DNA of 64,000 bases from JACVRW01 sp963739095 (lineage in GTDB: Bacteria > Actinomycetota > Thermoleophilia > Solirubrobacterales > Thermoleophilaceae): positions 1 through 64,000 of the forward strand of contig CAVTZF010000039.1 in the NCBI GenBank assembly GCA_963739095.1, in the 5' to 3' direction. Every line of letters begins with the position of its first letter. The first letter of the stretch is position 1. Positions 22,487 to 31,476 of the stretch are shown piece by piece. The position numbers were made by a program, and so were the translations under genes. A model generated the notes under the pieces. It was not told where the DNA came from and ran no database searches. It saw only the letters and a program-made list of their open reading frames with translations.

Positions 22487-23131
22487 ATGGAGCATGCGCC
22501 GCTTCGACCGGTTCCTACCCGGCCCGCCGGTCCCGTCCACCAGGCAGCGGCCGACCGCGCGCTGGCCGTCGCACTGCCCGAGCTCGACTCGCGCGCCGCC
22601 CGCGCCCTCGCGCTCGTGGCGCTCGCCGGCAGGCCGCGCGCCGAGGTGGCGGGCGAGCTCGGCATCGACCCGGGCGAGCTCGCCGAGGCCCTCGCGAGCG
22701 GACGCAAGGCCTTGCGCCGCTCGCTGCAGCCGCTCACGGGGAGCGGCTGGTGCGAGCGCGCCGAGCGGCTGATCTCGGACCGGCTCGACGGTCAGCTCGA
22801 GGAGCTCGGAGCTGCGCGGCTTGACGTGCACCTGCGCAACTGCCCGCGCTGCGTCGAGCACGAGCGGCGGCTCGTGCAGGCGACCGACATGCTGATGGCC
22901 GAGGCGGCGGCCGCGGCGCCCGCACCCCCACCAGCACCAGCATCGCCGCCGGTCGAGCTGACCGTGATCGACGCGCCCGAGCCCGAGGAGCGGGCGCTCC
23001 CCGAGCCGAGCCGCAGCACGCGCCAGGTCGCGAGCGGGCTTGCATGGACCGTGCTCGTGGCCGTCGCCGTGATCCTGGCGCTCGCGTCGCTCGCGCTCGT
23101 CGTCGCCGGCGTGCTCGGCGCGAACATCTGA
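22487..23131 (+). CDS. Fused sigma-region-4-like / zinc-finger anti-sigma membrane protein (214 aa)
   Basis: N-terminal part (about 30-85) reads like a sigma70 region 4: RAARALALVALAGRPRAEVA, GELGIDPGELAEALASGRKA, LRRSL. It is followed by a ZAS-type zinc site with HLRNCPRC (H-x3-C-x2-C) near residues 123-130, an Ala/Pro linker, and one C-terminal membrane span (TVLVAVAVILALASLALVVA). Anti-sigma factors normally have the zinc finger and span but not a sigma-like HTH. The fusion suggests self-contained signalling or decoy regulation at the membrane. No partner sigma gene is next to it. Confidence 0.6.
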   Translation: MEHAPLRPVPTRPAGPVHQAAADRALAVALPELDSRAARALALVALAGRPRAEVAGELGIDPGELAEALASGRKALRRSLQPLTGSGWCERAERLISDRLDGQLEELGAARLDVHLRNCPRCVEHERRLVQATDMLMAEAAAAAPAPPPAPASPPVELTVIDAPEPEERALPEPSRSTRQVASGLAWTVLVAVAVILALASLALVVAGVLGANI

Positions 23132-23134
23132 GCC

Positions 23135-23605
23135 TCAGAGGATGCGGCCGACGGCCGCGCGCATCGAGGCAAGCCAGGCGTCGTGGCCGGCCGGGTCGTC
23201 CGTCACGATCTCGACCGGCATGTGCCAGGTCGCCCCGGCGCGCCTGACGATCTCCTCCCCCCGCCCCAGGATGTCCGGACCGGCGGGGCCGGCCGCCTCG
23301 TAGACGAGCCCGCGCACGTGCGTGTCGACGAGCCGCTCGGTGAACGTCTCGAGGCGTTCACCGTTGAGCGCCGGCGCGTCGGCGCCGCCCATCAGCCAGC
23401 AGATCGCGCTGACGCCCGCGAGCGCCGTCATCAGGGTCCCGAGCCGGTCCGGGTCGGCCACCACCGCCTCGCCGCCGCTCTCCTCGATCGCCGCGGTGCG
23501 AGCGGCGTCGCGCGTGGTGCCGCGCACCGCGTGCCCGTCGGCGATCAGTGCGGCCGCCAGCGAGCGGCCGCGGCAGCCGCAGCCCACGATCAGGACCCGG
23601 GCCAC
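23135..23605 (-). CDS. NAD(P)-binding Rossmann protein, short epimerase-like (156 aa)
   Basis: VLIVGCGCRGRSLAAALIAD is a GxGxxG nucleotide-binding loop, followed by AVRGTTRDAAR (strand 2) and GVSAICWLMGGADAP. At 156 aa it covers about one domain and lacks the YxxxK catalytic pair of short-chain dehydrogenases, so it may bind a nucleotide only. GTG 23605 follows directly on the upstream gene's stop, so the two are one operon. Confidence 0.65.
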   Translation of the reverse strand: MARVLIVGCGCRGRSLAAALIADGHAVRGTTRDAARTAAIEESGGEAVVADPDRLGTLMTALAGVSAICWLMGGADAPALNGERLETFTERLVDTHVRGLVYEAAGPAGPDILGRGEEIVRRAGATWHMPVEIVTDDPAGHDAWLASMRAAVGRIL

Positions 23606-23905
23606 TCAGCTCTCGCCGCGTGCGCGGCGCCGAAGCTCGTCGCGCCAGCGCTCGTCCTCCGCCACCCGGGCGCGGACGTCCTCCTCGGTGAGCTCCGGCC
23701 TGCCGCTCGCGCGCCGGCGGGCGTTCTGGGCCTCGAGCATCTGGTCGACGTCGTCGAGCTCGAGCTCGGCCTCGAGCTCGGGTGACCGCGTGGGGCGCCA
23801 GTCCACCTGCTCGGCCCCGGTCCCCGGGTACCACTTGCCGATCGCTAGGAAGATGGCGAGCACGACGACTCCCATCCCCAGGACGAACACCCCGAACTCG
23901 TCCAT
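23606..23905 (-). CDS. Small membrane-anchored protein (99 aa)
   Basis: ATG 23905 gives an N-terminal span (FGVFVLGMGVVVLAIFLAIG) and then a charged cytoplasmic-type tail with acidic stretch ELEAELELDDVDQMLEAQNA and a basic helical end (ERWRDELRRRARGES), likely coiled coil. It is transcribed divergently from the thiolase gene, 27 nt away. No known family. Confidence 0.6.
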   Translation of the reverse strand: MDEFGVFVLGMGVVVLAIFLAIGKWYPGTGAEQVDWRPTRSPELEAELELDDVDQMLEAQNARRRASGRPELTEEDVRARVAEDERWRDELRRRARGES

Positions 23906-23932
23906 CACCGGCGAGTGTACGCTCACGGGCCC

Positions 23933-25138
23933 ATGTCGGACGCCGTGATCGTCGACGCGCTGCGCACCCCGATCGGCCGCTACGCCGGCGTGCTCTCGGG
24001 CGTGCGTCCGGACGATCTGGCTGCGCGGGTGGTCGCGGCGGCGGTCGAGCGCAACGGCCTTGACCCCGCGAGCGTCGACGAGGTCGTCATGGGTTGCACG
24101 AACCAGGCGGGCGAGGACAACCGCAACGTCGCCCGGATGGCGGGGCTGCTCGCGGGGCTGCCCCACGAGGTGCCCGGGGTGACGGTCAACCGGCTCTGCG
24201 CCTCCGGGCTCGAGGCGGTCGCCCAGGCGGCGCGCCAGATACGGCTTGGCGAGGCGGAGCTGGTGTTGGCGGGTGGGGTCGAGTCGATGTCGCGGGCGCC
24301 GCTCGTGATGTTGAAGGCCGAGCGCGGCTTCCCGCGCGGCAACCCCGAGGTCGCCGACACCACGATCGGCTGGCGCTTCACGAACCCGCGTCTGGCGGGG
24401 CGGCACTCGACCGAGTCGATGGGCGAAACCGCCGAGAACGTGGCGGAGCGCTACGGCGTCTCGCGCGAGGACCAGGACGCGTTCGCGCTCGAGTCACACC
24501 GGCGCGCGGTCGCGGCCGCGGAGGCCGGCCGCTTCGACGACGAGATCGTGACGGTCGACGTTCCGCAGCCGAAGGGCGAGCCGGTCACGGTGCACGCGGA
24601 CGAGGGGCCGCGCCCGGACACGACGCTCGAGCGGCTCGCGAAGCTGCGGCCGGTCTTCCGCGAGGGCGGCTCCGTCACGGCGGGCAACTCGTCGCAGATC
24701 AACGACGGCGCGGCCTGCCTGGTCGTCACGAGCGAGGAGCGGGCCCGCGGGCTCGGCCGCGAGCCGCTCGCCCGGATCGTGTCGAGCGCGGCCGCCGGCG
24801 TCGATCCCGCCTACATGGGCATCGGCCCGATCCCGGCCACCCGCAAGGCGCTCGAGCGCGCGGGGCTCTCCCCCTCGGACATCGACCTCGTCGAGCTGAA
24901 CGAAGCCTTTGCGTCGCAGGTGCTCGCCTCGATGCGCGAGCTCGGCTTCTCCCACGAACGCCTCAACGTCAACGGCGGCGCGATCGCGATCGGCCACCCG
25001 CTCGGCTGCTCCGGGGCCCGCCTGATCGGGACGCTCGCCCACGAGCTGCGCCGCCGCGGCGGCCGCTACGGCGTGGCGACGATGTGCATCGGCGTCGGCA
25101 TGGGAATGGCCGCGGTCATCGAGAACCCGGCGGCGTAG
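23933..25138 (+). CDS. Acetyl-CoA acyltransferase (thiolase), 401 aa
   Basis: Cleaves 3-ketoacyl-CoA, the last step of beta-oxidation, or runs in reverse. Active-site Cys in VNRLCASGLEAV (about residue 92), His in NVNGGAIAIGHPLGCSGAR, and the second Cys in VATMCIGVGMG. VIVDALRTPIGRYAGVLSGV is the family start, supporting ATG 23933 over the GTG 18 nt upstream. Length is normal. The downstream beta-oxidation genes start 840 bp later, beyond an opposed kinase gene, so they share pathway but not transcript. Confidence 0.9.
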   Translation: MSDAVIVDALRTPIGRYAGVLSGVRPDDLAARVVAAAVERNGLDPASVDEVVMGCTNQAGEDNRNVARMAGLLAGLPHEVPGVTVNRLCASGLEAVAQAARQIRLGEAELVLAGGVESMSRAPLVMLKAERGFPRGNPEVADTTIGWRFTNPRLAGRHSTESMGETAENVAERYGVSREDQDAFALESHRRAVAAAEAGRFDDEIVTVDVPQPKGEPVTVHADEGPRPDTTLERLAKLRPVFREGGSVTAGNSSQINDGAACLVVTSEERARGLGREPLARIVSSAAAGVDPAYMGIGPIPATRKALERAGLSPSDIDLVELNEAFASQVLASMRELGFSHERLNVNGGAIAIGHPLGCSGARLIGTLAHELRRRGGRYGVATMCIGVGMGMAAVIENPAA

Positions 25139-25961
25139 CCGCCGTCCGCAGGTGCTCGAACAGCTCCCCGGCCGTCGGCCGCCGCGCCGGGTCGGGTCGT
25201 AGGCAGGCCAGGATCGCGCCGGACAGCTCGCTCGGCACACGCGGCGGAAGAGGCCGCGCCTCCTCGTGGAGCTGCGGGAAGCGCTCCTCGGGTATCGCCT
25301 TCGGGAACGGCCGCCAGCCCGCCAGCGCCTGGTAGAGCGTCGCGCCCAGGCCCCAGATGTCGGTGGCGGGCGAGAGCTCGCCACTCGGATCGCACTGCTC
25401 GGGCGCCATGTAGGCATTCGTCCCGATCGGCTCGCGTACGCGTGCCGCGCGCTCGAGCGTGCGGGCCAGCGAGAAATCGATCAGCCGTGGCGGGTCGCCC
25501 ATCAGGATGTTGCTCGGCTTCAGATCGAGGTGAAGCCAGCCCTCACCCGCCATGTAGTGCAGGGCCGAGGCGACGCTCATCCCGAGCGTCCGCACCCGCT
25601 CGGGGGGCAGCGTCCGGTCGGCCCGCAGCAGCTCGCGCAGCGTGGGTCCCTCGAGATGCTCGACCAGCACGTGCGGATGCGGCGGGTCGAGGACCGCGTC
25701 GAAGCCGCGCAGGATCACCGGGTGCGCGAGCGCCTCGAGCGCATACGCCTCGCGGCGCAGCGCGCGCAGGGCGTGGTCGTCCTCGGCCTGGTCGGGCCGC
25801 AGCAGCTTGGCGACCATCGATGCGAGCATGCGCTCGTCCCAGACCAGATAGGCCTCGTAGCGGCGGCCGCCGCCGAGCAGCCTCATGACCGTGCGGCCCT
25901 GGGCGATCTCGTCGCCTTCGGCGAGCTCCCAGGACGCTCGTTCGGACATGTGAACGCTCAT
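25116..25961 (-). CDS. Soluble Ser/Thr protein kinase (281 aa)
   Basis: A single kinase domain with no membrane span. The ATP lysine is in MVAKLLRP, the catalytic loop is WLHLDLKPSNILM (HLD instead of HRD, catalytic Asp and Asn kept), and the metal site is LIDFSLART (DFS instead of DFG, Asp kept). GTNAYMAPEQCDP is the activation-segment end and DIWGLGATLYQALAGWRPFP follows. It should be active. It overlaps the convergent thiolase gene by 23 nt and is separated from the acyl-CoA dehydrogenase start by 18 nt, so it may regulate this pathway; that is inference. Confidence 0.85.
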   Translation of the reverse strand: MSVHMSERASWELAEGDEIAQGRTVMRLLGGGRRYEAYLVWDERMLASMVAKLLRPDQAEDDHALRALRREAYALEALAHPVILRGFDAVLDPPHPHVLVEHLEGPTLRELLRADRTLPPERVRTLGMSVASALHYMAGEGWLHLDLKPSNILMGDPPRLIDFSLARTLERAARVREPIGTNAYMAPEQCDPSGELSPATDIWGLGATLYQALAGWRPFPKAIPEERFPQLHEEARPLPPRVPSELSGAILACLRPDPARRPTAGELFEHLRTAATPPGSR

Positions 25962-25979
25962 CTTGCAGAATCACCGTCA

Positions 25980-27140
25980 ATGATCGACTTCGAACTGACA
26001 GACGAACAGCGGCTCATCCGTGAGACCGCCCGCGATTTCGCGGATGGCGAGATCGTCCCCCGCGCGCGTGACAACGACCGCAACGAGCACTTCGACACCG
26101 AGCTCGTGCAGAAGATCGCCGACATGGGCTTCCTCGGCGCGATCGTGCCGGAGGAGTACGGCGGCCGCGCCGTCGACTACCGGACCTACGCGCTGATCGT
26201 CGAGGAGATCGGGCGCGGCTGTTCGGCCATGCGCACGGTCGTCTCGGTGGTGACCTCGCTCGTGTGCTCGTCGATCGTCCGCTGGGGCAACGAGGAGCAG
26301 AAGCAGGAGTGGCTGCCGAAGCTGTGCTCGGGCGAGGCGCTTGGCTGCTTTGGCCTGACCGAGCCCGACACGGGGTCCGACGCCTCCAACCTCAAGACGC
26401 GTGCAGAGAAGATCGACGGCGGCTGGCGCTTGGGCGGCGGCAAGATGTGGATCTCGCTCGGCAACTACTCGAAGCTCGCGATGATCTTCGCGCAGACCGA
26501 TCCCGAGCTGAAGCACCGCGGGATCGCCTGCTTCCTCGTGCCGACCGACAGCGAGGGCTTCTCCTCCCAGGAGATCCACGGCAAGCTCGGCCTGAAGGGC
26601 TCGGACACGGCGTCGCTCGGGCTCGACGGCGTCGAGGTTCCCGACTCCGCGCTCATGGGCGAGGTCGGCGACGGCTTCAAGATCGCCATGTCGGCGCTCG
26701 ACTCAGGGCGCTACAGCGTTGCCGCGGGCTGCGTCGGGATCTGCCAGGGCTCGCTGGACGCCTCGGTCGCATACGCGAAGGAGCGCACCCAGTTCGACCG
26801 CCCGATTGCGTCCTTCCAGCTCGTTCAGGAGCTGATCGCGGACATGGTCGTCGAGACCGAGGCGGCCCGCTATCTCGTCTGGCGCGCGGGCTGGACGAAG
26901 GACGTCGGCAGGCCGAGCACCACGGAGACGTCGATAGCGAAGCTGTACGCCACCGAGGCCGCCGTGCGCTGCGCCAACAACGCCATCCAGGTGCATGGCG
27001 GCTCGGGCTACGTCGACGACTACCCCGTCGAGCGCTACCTGCGCGACGCGCGCGTGACGACTCTCTACGAGGGCACCTCGCAGATCCAGAAGCTGATCAT
27101 CGGCCGCGCCGTCACGGGCGTGAACGCCCTGGTCCCGTGA
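25980..27140 (+). CDS. Acyl-CoA dehydrogenase (386 aa)
   Basis: FAD enzyme oxidising acyl-CoA to trans-2-enoyl-CoA. Family marks in order: FELTDEQRLIRETARDFAD, LGCFGLTEPDTGSDASNLKT, KMWISLGNYSKLAMIFAQTD, YAKERTQFDRPIASFQLVQE, AIQVHGGSGYVDDYPVERYL and the catalytic Glu in TTLYEGTSQIQKLIIGR. Complete length. It overlaps the enoyl-CoA hydratase by GTGA, first gene of a four-gene unit. Confidence 0.92.
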   Translation: MIDFELTDEQRLIRETARDFADGEIVPRARDNDRNEHFDTELVQKIADMGFLGAIVPEEYGGRAVDYRTYALIVEEIGRGCSAMRTVVSVVTSLVCSSIVRWGNEEQKQEWLPKLCSGEALGCFGLTEPDTGSDASNLKTRAEKIDGGWRLGGGKMWISLGNYSKLAMIFAQTDPELKHRGIACFLVPTDSEGFSSQEIHGKLGLKGSDTASLGLDGVEVPDSALMGEVGDGFKIAMSALDSGRYSVAAGCVGICQGSLDASVAYAKERTQFDRPIASFQLVQELIADMVVETEAARYLVWRAGWTKDVGRPSTTETSIAKLYATEAAVRCANNAIQVHGGSGYVDDYPVERYLRDARVTTLYEGTSQIQKLIIGRAVTGVNALVP

Positions 27141-27904
27141 GCGTCATCCTCTCAGAGACGCGCGGCGCCGTCGGGCTCGCCCGGCTCAACCGGCCCGAGG
27201 CACGCAACGCGCTGTCGCCGGAGCTGATGGAGGAGCTCGCCGCGCTCTGCGAGCGCTGGGACGAGGACGAGGAGATTCGCTGCATCGTGATCGCCGGCAG
27301 CGACGATTGGTTCGCCGCCGGCGCCGACATCAAGACGATGGCCACGCGCACGCTCGTCGAGACGCTGACAGCCCCGTCGGCGCGCTTCTGGGAGCGCCTC
27401 GCCGGGGTCCGCACGCCGCTGGTCGCCGCCGTGTCGGGCTTCGCGCTCGGCGGCGGCTGCGAGCTCGCGCTTGCCTGCGACATGATCGTCGCGTCCGAGA
27501 CCGCCGAGTTCGGCCAGCCGGAGATCCTGCTCGGGATCATCCCCGGCGGCGGCGGGACGCAGCGGCTCACGCGCGTGATCGGGAAGCAGCGCGCGATGGA
27601 GCTCGTGCTGACGGGGCGGCGGATCGGTGCCGACGAGGCGCGCTCGTACGGGCTCGTCAACTCCGTTGCGGGCAAGAAGGACTGGCTCGACGCCGCGCTC
27701 GAGCTCGCCGATGTGGTGGCGCGCCGCCCGCCGCTCGCCGTGCGCTTCGGCAAGCAGGCCGTGCTCGCCGCGGACGAGACGCCGCTCAGCGCCGGCATGT
27801 CCCAGGAGCGGCGCCTCTACGAGCTGGCGATGGCGACCGAGGACCGCGTCGAGGGGATGACCGCCTTCATCGAGAAGCGCAAGCCGGAGTTCCGCGGGCG
27901 GTGA
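27137..27904 (+). CDS. Enoyl-CoA hydratase/isomerase (255 aa)
   Basis: Hydrates trans-2-enoyl-CoA. Crotonase marks: LNRPEARNALSPELMEEL, the oxyanion loops AAGADIK and GFALGGGCELALACDMIVAS, and FGQPEILLGIIPGGGGTQRL, which includes both expected glutamates. GTG 27137 overlaps the dehydrogenase stop; its own stop overlaps the next GTG. The closest functional type is a short-chain hydratase used in fatty-acid or phenylacetate breakdown. Confidence 0.9.
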   Translation: MSVILSETRGAVGLARLNRPEARNALSPELMEELAALCERWDEDEEIRCIVIAGSDDWFAAGADIKTMATRTLVETLTAPSARFWERLAGVRTPLVAAVSGFALGGGCELALACDMIVASETAEFGQPEILLGIIPGGGGTQRLTRVIGKQRAMELVLTGRRIGADEARSYGLVNSVAGKKDWLDAALELADVVARRPPLAVRFGKQAVLAADETPLSAGMSQERRLYELAMATEDRVEGMTAFIEKRKPEFRGR

Positions 27905-29439
27905 AACCGGACACGCTCGGCGTCGTCGGCGCCGGCACGATGGGCGCCGGGATCGCACAGCTCGGTGCGGCCGCGGGCATGCGCACGCTCCTCTACGACC
28001 CGGTCGAGGAGGCGCTCGAGCGCGGCTCGTTCGCGGTGCGGCGCGGGCTCGCCAGGTGGGTCGAGAAGGGCCGCGCCGGTGAGGACGCGGGGGCGCGACT
28101 CGAGCCCGTCGCGGCGCTCGAGGAGCTCGCGCCGTGCCAGCTCGTGATCGAGGCGGCGCCCGAGCGAGCAGAGCTGAAGCGCGAGCTGTTCGCGTCGCTC
28201 TCGGAGGTGTGCGGCGAGGACGCCGTGCTCGCCACCAACACGTCGTCGATCCCGGTGACGTCGCTGGCCGGCGCGGCGGCCCGGCCCGAGAACGTCGTCG
28301 GCATGCACTTCTTCAACCCGCCGCCGTTGATGCGGCTGCTCGAGCTGATCCGCGCCGACCAGACCGGCGAGCGCGCCTTCGAGACGGCGCGCGCGACCGG
28401 CGAGGCGATGGGCAAGCAGGTGATCGTGGCCGCAGACGGCCCCGGCTTCCTCGTCAACCGCTGCGGCCGGCCGTTCACCGGCGAAGGGCTCAGGCTGATG
28501 CAGGAGCGCGTCGCCGGCCACGAGCAGATCGACCGCATCTGCCGGCTCGGCGGCGGCTTCCGCATGGGGCCCTTCGAGCTGATGGACCTGGTCGGCATCG
28601 ACGTCGGCTTCGAGGTCGCCAGGTCGTTCACGGAGCTCTCGTTCGGCGAGCCGCGCTGGCGCCCGAGCCCGCTGCAGGCCCGTATGGTCGCGGCGGGCCG
28701 GCTCGGTCGCAAGACCGGGCGCGGCTGGTACGAGTACGACGAGGACGGCTCCTACCGCTCCCCCGATCCCGGGCCGCCCGAGCGCTCGAATGCAAGACCT
28801 GACCCCGTTGCGGTGCTCGGGGAGGGGGCGGTCGCCGAGCTGGTCAGGGAGCGCGCTCGGGATGCCGGCATCGAGCTGCGGGAGGGCGCACCGGCGGAGC
28901 TGGTCGTCGATGCGGGCCTCGAGCCCGATCCCTCGCCGCCCGGCGGCGCGCCGCTGGTCGTTCTGTGTGCGGGCCGCAGCCTGGCCGCACGTGGCGAGCC
29001 GGCGGCGGCCGGCTTCCACCTGCTGCCGCCACTTGGCGATCCGCCGCTCGTCGAGCTCACGCGGCTTCCGACCACGCCCGCGTTCGTGGCCGAGGCGGCC
29101 GAGGGCTTCTTCGGTGGGCTCGGCTTCGTGTGCGAGTGGGTCGAGGACGCGCCCGGGCTCGTGCTCGGGCGCATCGCCGCCCAGCTCGTCAACGAGGCCG
29201 CCTTCGCGATCGGCGAGGGCGTCGGCTCCGCGGACGACGTCGACACCGGCCTCGAGCTCGGTCTCTCGCATCCGCGGGGACCGGTCGCGTGGAGCGAGGC
29301 GATCGGGCTCGCGCACGTGCTCGCGATCCTCGACGGGCTCTGGGCGGAGCGGCGCGAGGAGCGCTACCGGGTGGCGCCGCTGCTCCGTCGCCAGGCGCTA
29401 CTCGGGCGTAGCCTTCGCCAACGCGATGGCGACAGCTGA
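27901..29439 (+). CDS. 3-hydroxyacyl-CoA dehydrogenase (512 aa, two C-terminal domains)
   Basis: NAD-dependent oxidation of 3-hydroxyacyl-CoA. Rossmann loop GVVGAGTMGAGIAQLGAAAG, catalytic His in VVGMHFFNPPPLMRLLELI, and the C-terminal domain VAADGPGFLVNRCGRPFTGE to KTGRGWYEYDEDG (about 185-290). A linker and a second, divergent C-terminal domain follow (AAQLVNEAAFAIGEGVGSAD). This duplicated form resembles PaaH-type enzymes. GTG start at the overlap with the hydratase. Confidence 0.88.
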   Translation: MKPDTLGVVGAGTMGAGIAQLGAAAGMRTLLYDPVEEALERGSFAVRRGLARWVEKGRAGEDAGARLEPVAALEELAPCQLVIEAAPERAELKRELFASLSEVCGEDAVLATNTSSIPVTSLAGAAARPENVVGMHFFNPPPLMRLLELIRADQTGERAFETARATGEAMGKQVIVAADGPGFLVNRCGRPFTGEGLRLMQERVAGHEQIDRICRLGGGFRMGPFELMDLVGIDVGFEVARSFTELSFGEPRWRPSPLQARMVAAGRLGRKTGRGWYEYDEDGSYRSPDPGPPERSNARPDPVAVLGEGAVAELVRERARDAGIELREGAPAELVVDAGLEPDPSPPGGAPLVVLCAGRSLAARGEPAAAGFHLLPPLGDPPLVELTRLPTTPAFVAEAAEGFFGGLGFVCEWVEDAPGLVLGRIAAQLVNEAAFAIGEGVGSADDVDTGLELGLSHPRGPVAWSEAIGLAHVLAILDGLWAERREERYRVAPLLRRQALLGRSLRQRDGDS

Positions 29440-29743
29440 TCTCACCATTCTCGCCCTGGGCCGCAGCGAGGTGAGCGCGAGCGGCTACATCGCCGAGATC
29501 CAGCGCCGGCTCGCTCGTCAGGACCGCGTCCGCTACCGGATGCACGCGATGGGCACGTCGCTCGAGGGCTCCACGGAGGACATCCTCAGCGTGGTCGGCG
29601 AGCTGCATGCGCTGCCCTTCGAGCAGGGCATCCCACGGGTCTACACGGTGCTGAAGCTCGACGAGCGCCGCGACCGCCCCGACCAGACGCTCGACGACAA
29701 GGTGCGCTCCGTCGCGGACCGGCTCGGCGGCGAGGACATCTAG
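29426..29743 (+). CDS. Thiamine-binding / MTH1187 (YqgV) family protein (105 aa)
   Basis: ATG 29426 lies within the last codons of the dehydrogenase gene. ADLTILALGRSEVSASGYIA, RYRMHAMGTSLEGSTEDILS and GIPRVYTVLKLDERRDRP match the small ferredoxin-fold MTH1187 family, which binds thiamine-like ligands in some members. Its link to beta-oxidation is by position only. Confidence 0.75.
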   Translation: MATADLTILALGRSEVSASGYIAEIQRRLARQDRVRYRMHAMGTSLEGSTEDILSVVGELHALPFEQGIPRVYTVLKLDERRDRPDQTLDDKVRSVADRLGGEDI

Positions 29744-29747
29744 AGGT

Positions 29748-30923
29748 CTAGAGCTCGGCCAGCGCCTCCAGCAGGCGGTCGACCTCGTCCTGGGTCGTGT
29801 AGTGGAGGAAGCCCGCCCGGACCGCGCCGCCGTCCTCGAGGCCCAGCGCGCGCATCGGCTCGAGCGCGTAGTAGTTGCCGTCCCATACGTAGATGCCGCG
29901 CTCGCCGAGCGCCTCCGCCACCTCGCGCGGCGAGCGGCCGTCGACGTTGAAGCAGAAGGTGGGTGTGCGGCCCTCGACCGACTGGATGCCGTACAGCGTC
30001 ACGGTGTCCGGGAGGCCGGCGAGGAAGCGCTTGGCGAGATCGGTCTCGTGCCCCTGGATGCGCTCGAAGGCGGTGTCGAGGTCGCCCTCGCCGAGCGAGC
30101 GCAGGTAGTCGACCGCCGCCACCGCGCCGGCGATCGCCTCGTGGGACTGGGTCCCGGTCTCGAAGCGATGGCCGGGCGGCTCCTCCTCGGCGGGGCGCAC
30201 GCGATCGGCGGGCAGGCTCGCGGCTAGCTCGGGCCTGATCGCGGCGATGCCGAGGTGCGGCCCGAAGAACTTGTAGGGCGAGCAGAGCAGCACGTCGAGC
30301 CCGAGCTCGCCTGCGCGCAGGCGGCGGTGCGGCGCGAGGTGGACCGCGTCCGCCCAGGCGAGGGCGCCGGCCCGGTGCGCCGCGGCGGTGATGCGGGTGG
30401 CGTCGGGGATCGAGCCGACGGCGTTCGAGGCGAGCGTGAAGGCAACCACCCGGGTGCGCTCGCCGATCAGCGCCTCGAGGGCGTCGACGTCGAGCGTCAC
30501 GTCGTCCCCGCGGATGGGCGCGGTTCGCACGATCAGGTCGCGGTCCTGCGCCACGAGCAGCCACGGCGACACGTTGGCGTCGTGGTCGAGCGCCGTCACC
30601 ACGATCTCGTCGCCCGGCTCGAGCGTGCGGGCGACCGCGTGCGCGAGCAGGAAGTTGAGGGTCGTCATGTTGGCGCCGAACGCGATCCCGTCCGGATCGC
30701 CGCCGGTGAACTCGGCGGCCGCGGCGCGGCCGCGTTCGTACAGCTCGTCCGAGGCCGCGGAGGTCGGGAACGCGCCGCCGAGGTTCGCGTTGGAGCTGCG
30801 CAGGTAGCCGTCGACGGCGTCGAGCACCTCCTGCGGCGCCTGCGACCCGCCGGGCCCGTCGAGGTAGGCCGCCCCCGTCGCGAGGGCGGGAAAGCGCTGG
30901 CGGAGCGCTTGGACATCGAGCAT
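29748..30923 (-). CDS. Class V aminotransferase, cysteine desulfurase-like (391 aa)
   Basis: PLP enzyme. Marks: FPALATGAAYLDGPGGSQAP at the start, FGANMTTLNFLLAHAVAR, VTALDHDANVSPWLLVAQD, ADAVHLAPHRRL with the cofactor Asp/His, and LLCSPYKFFGPHLGIAAI with the PLP lysine. PTFCFNVDGRSPREVAEAL is in the C-terminal domain. This matches cysteine desulfurase-like proteins of unknown substrate rather than IscS, since the IscS active-site Cys loop is not evident. Monocistronic. Confidence 0.82.
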   Translation of the reverse strand: MLDVQALRQRFPALATGAAYLDGPGGSQAPQEVLDAVDGYLRSSNANLGGAFPTSAASDELYERGRAAAAEFTGGDPDGIAFGANMTTLNFLLAHAVARTLEPGDEIVVTALDHDANVSPWLLVAQDRDLIVRTAPIRGDDVTLDVDALEALIGERTRVVAFTLASNAVGSIPDATRITAAAHRAGALAWADAVHLAPHRRLRAGELGLDVLLCSPYKFFGPHLGIAAIRPELAASLPADRVRPAEEEPPGHRFETGTQSHEAIAGAVAAVDYLRSLGEGDLDTAFERIQGHETDLAKRFLAGLPDTVTLYGIQSVEGRTPTFCFNVDGRSPREVAEALGERGIYVWDGNYYALEPMRALGLEDGGAVRAGFLHYTTQDEVDRLLEALAEL

Positions 30924-30969
30924 CGGCGGGACCCTAGCGCGGCGCCTTCCGAGCGGTTAGCGTCGTCGC

Positions 30970-31476
30970 GTGAGCACGACCAGGCCGCGTCGCCGCAAGC
31001 TGAATGCCGTGGAGCGCCGGCTCGAGGCGTTCATCCGCTCGAAGCCCGGGAGCTGGTTCTACGTCCACGTGGCGACGCCGCTCGACCGGATCCTGCTGCG
31101 GCGCTCGGGCGGGCGAGTGCACGTGACCGTCGGCCAGCAGGTGGGCCTGCTCGAAACGATCGGGGCGCGCAGCGGTGAGCCGCGGCAGACGCCGCTCCTG
31201 TATCTGCGCGACGCTGAGCGCGTGGTGCTGATCGCCTCCAGGGGCGGCGCGCCGCACCACCCGAGCTGGCTCCACAACATCCGCGCCGACCCTCGGGTGC
31301 GCTTCACCGCACCCGACGGCCTCACGGGCGAGTACTTAGCCCGTGAGGCCGAGGGAGAGGAGCGGGAACGGCTCTGGAACGAGGCCGTCGACTACTACGC
31401 CGGCTACGCCACCTACGAGGAGCGGGCCGGCTCGAGGGTCATCCCGGTCGTCGTGCTGGACCCCGCCTCAGCCTGA
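30970..31476 (+). CDS. F420H2-dependent nitroreductase/quinone reductase-like (DDN family)
   Basis: GTG 30970. SWFYVHVATPLDRILLRRSG, VGLLETIGARSGEPRQTPLL and LIASRGGAPHHPSWLHNIRA (GG...HPxWxxNLxA type) are the deazaflavin-dependent nitroreductase signature. Length 168 aa is usual. These enzymes reduce quinones or nitro compounds with F420H2 at the membrane, so the host probably makes F420. The last 64 nt overlap the convergent MFS gene. Confidence 0.85.
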   Translation: MSTTRPRRRKLNAVERRLEAFIRSKPGSWFYVHVATPLDRILLRRSGGRVHVTVGQQVGLLETIGARSGEPRQTPLLYLRDAERVVLIASRGGAPHHPSWLHNIRADPRVRFTAPDGLTGEYLAREAEGEERERLWNEAVDYYAGYATYEERAGSRVIPVVVLDPASA

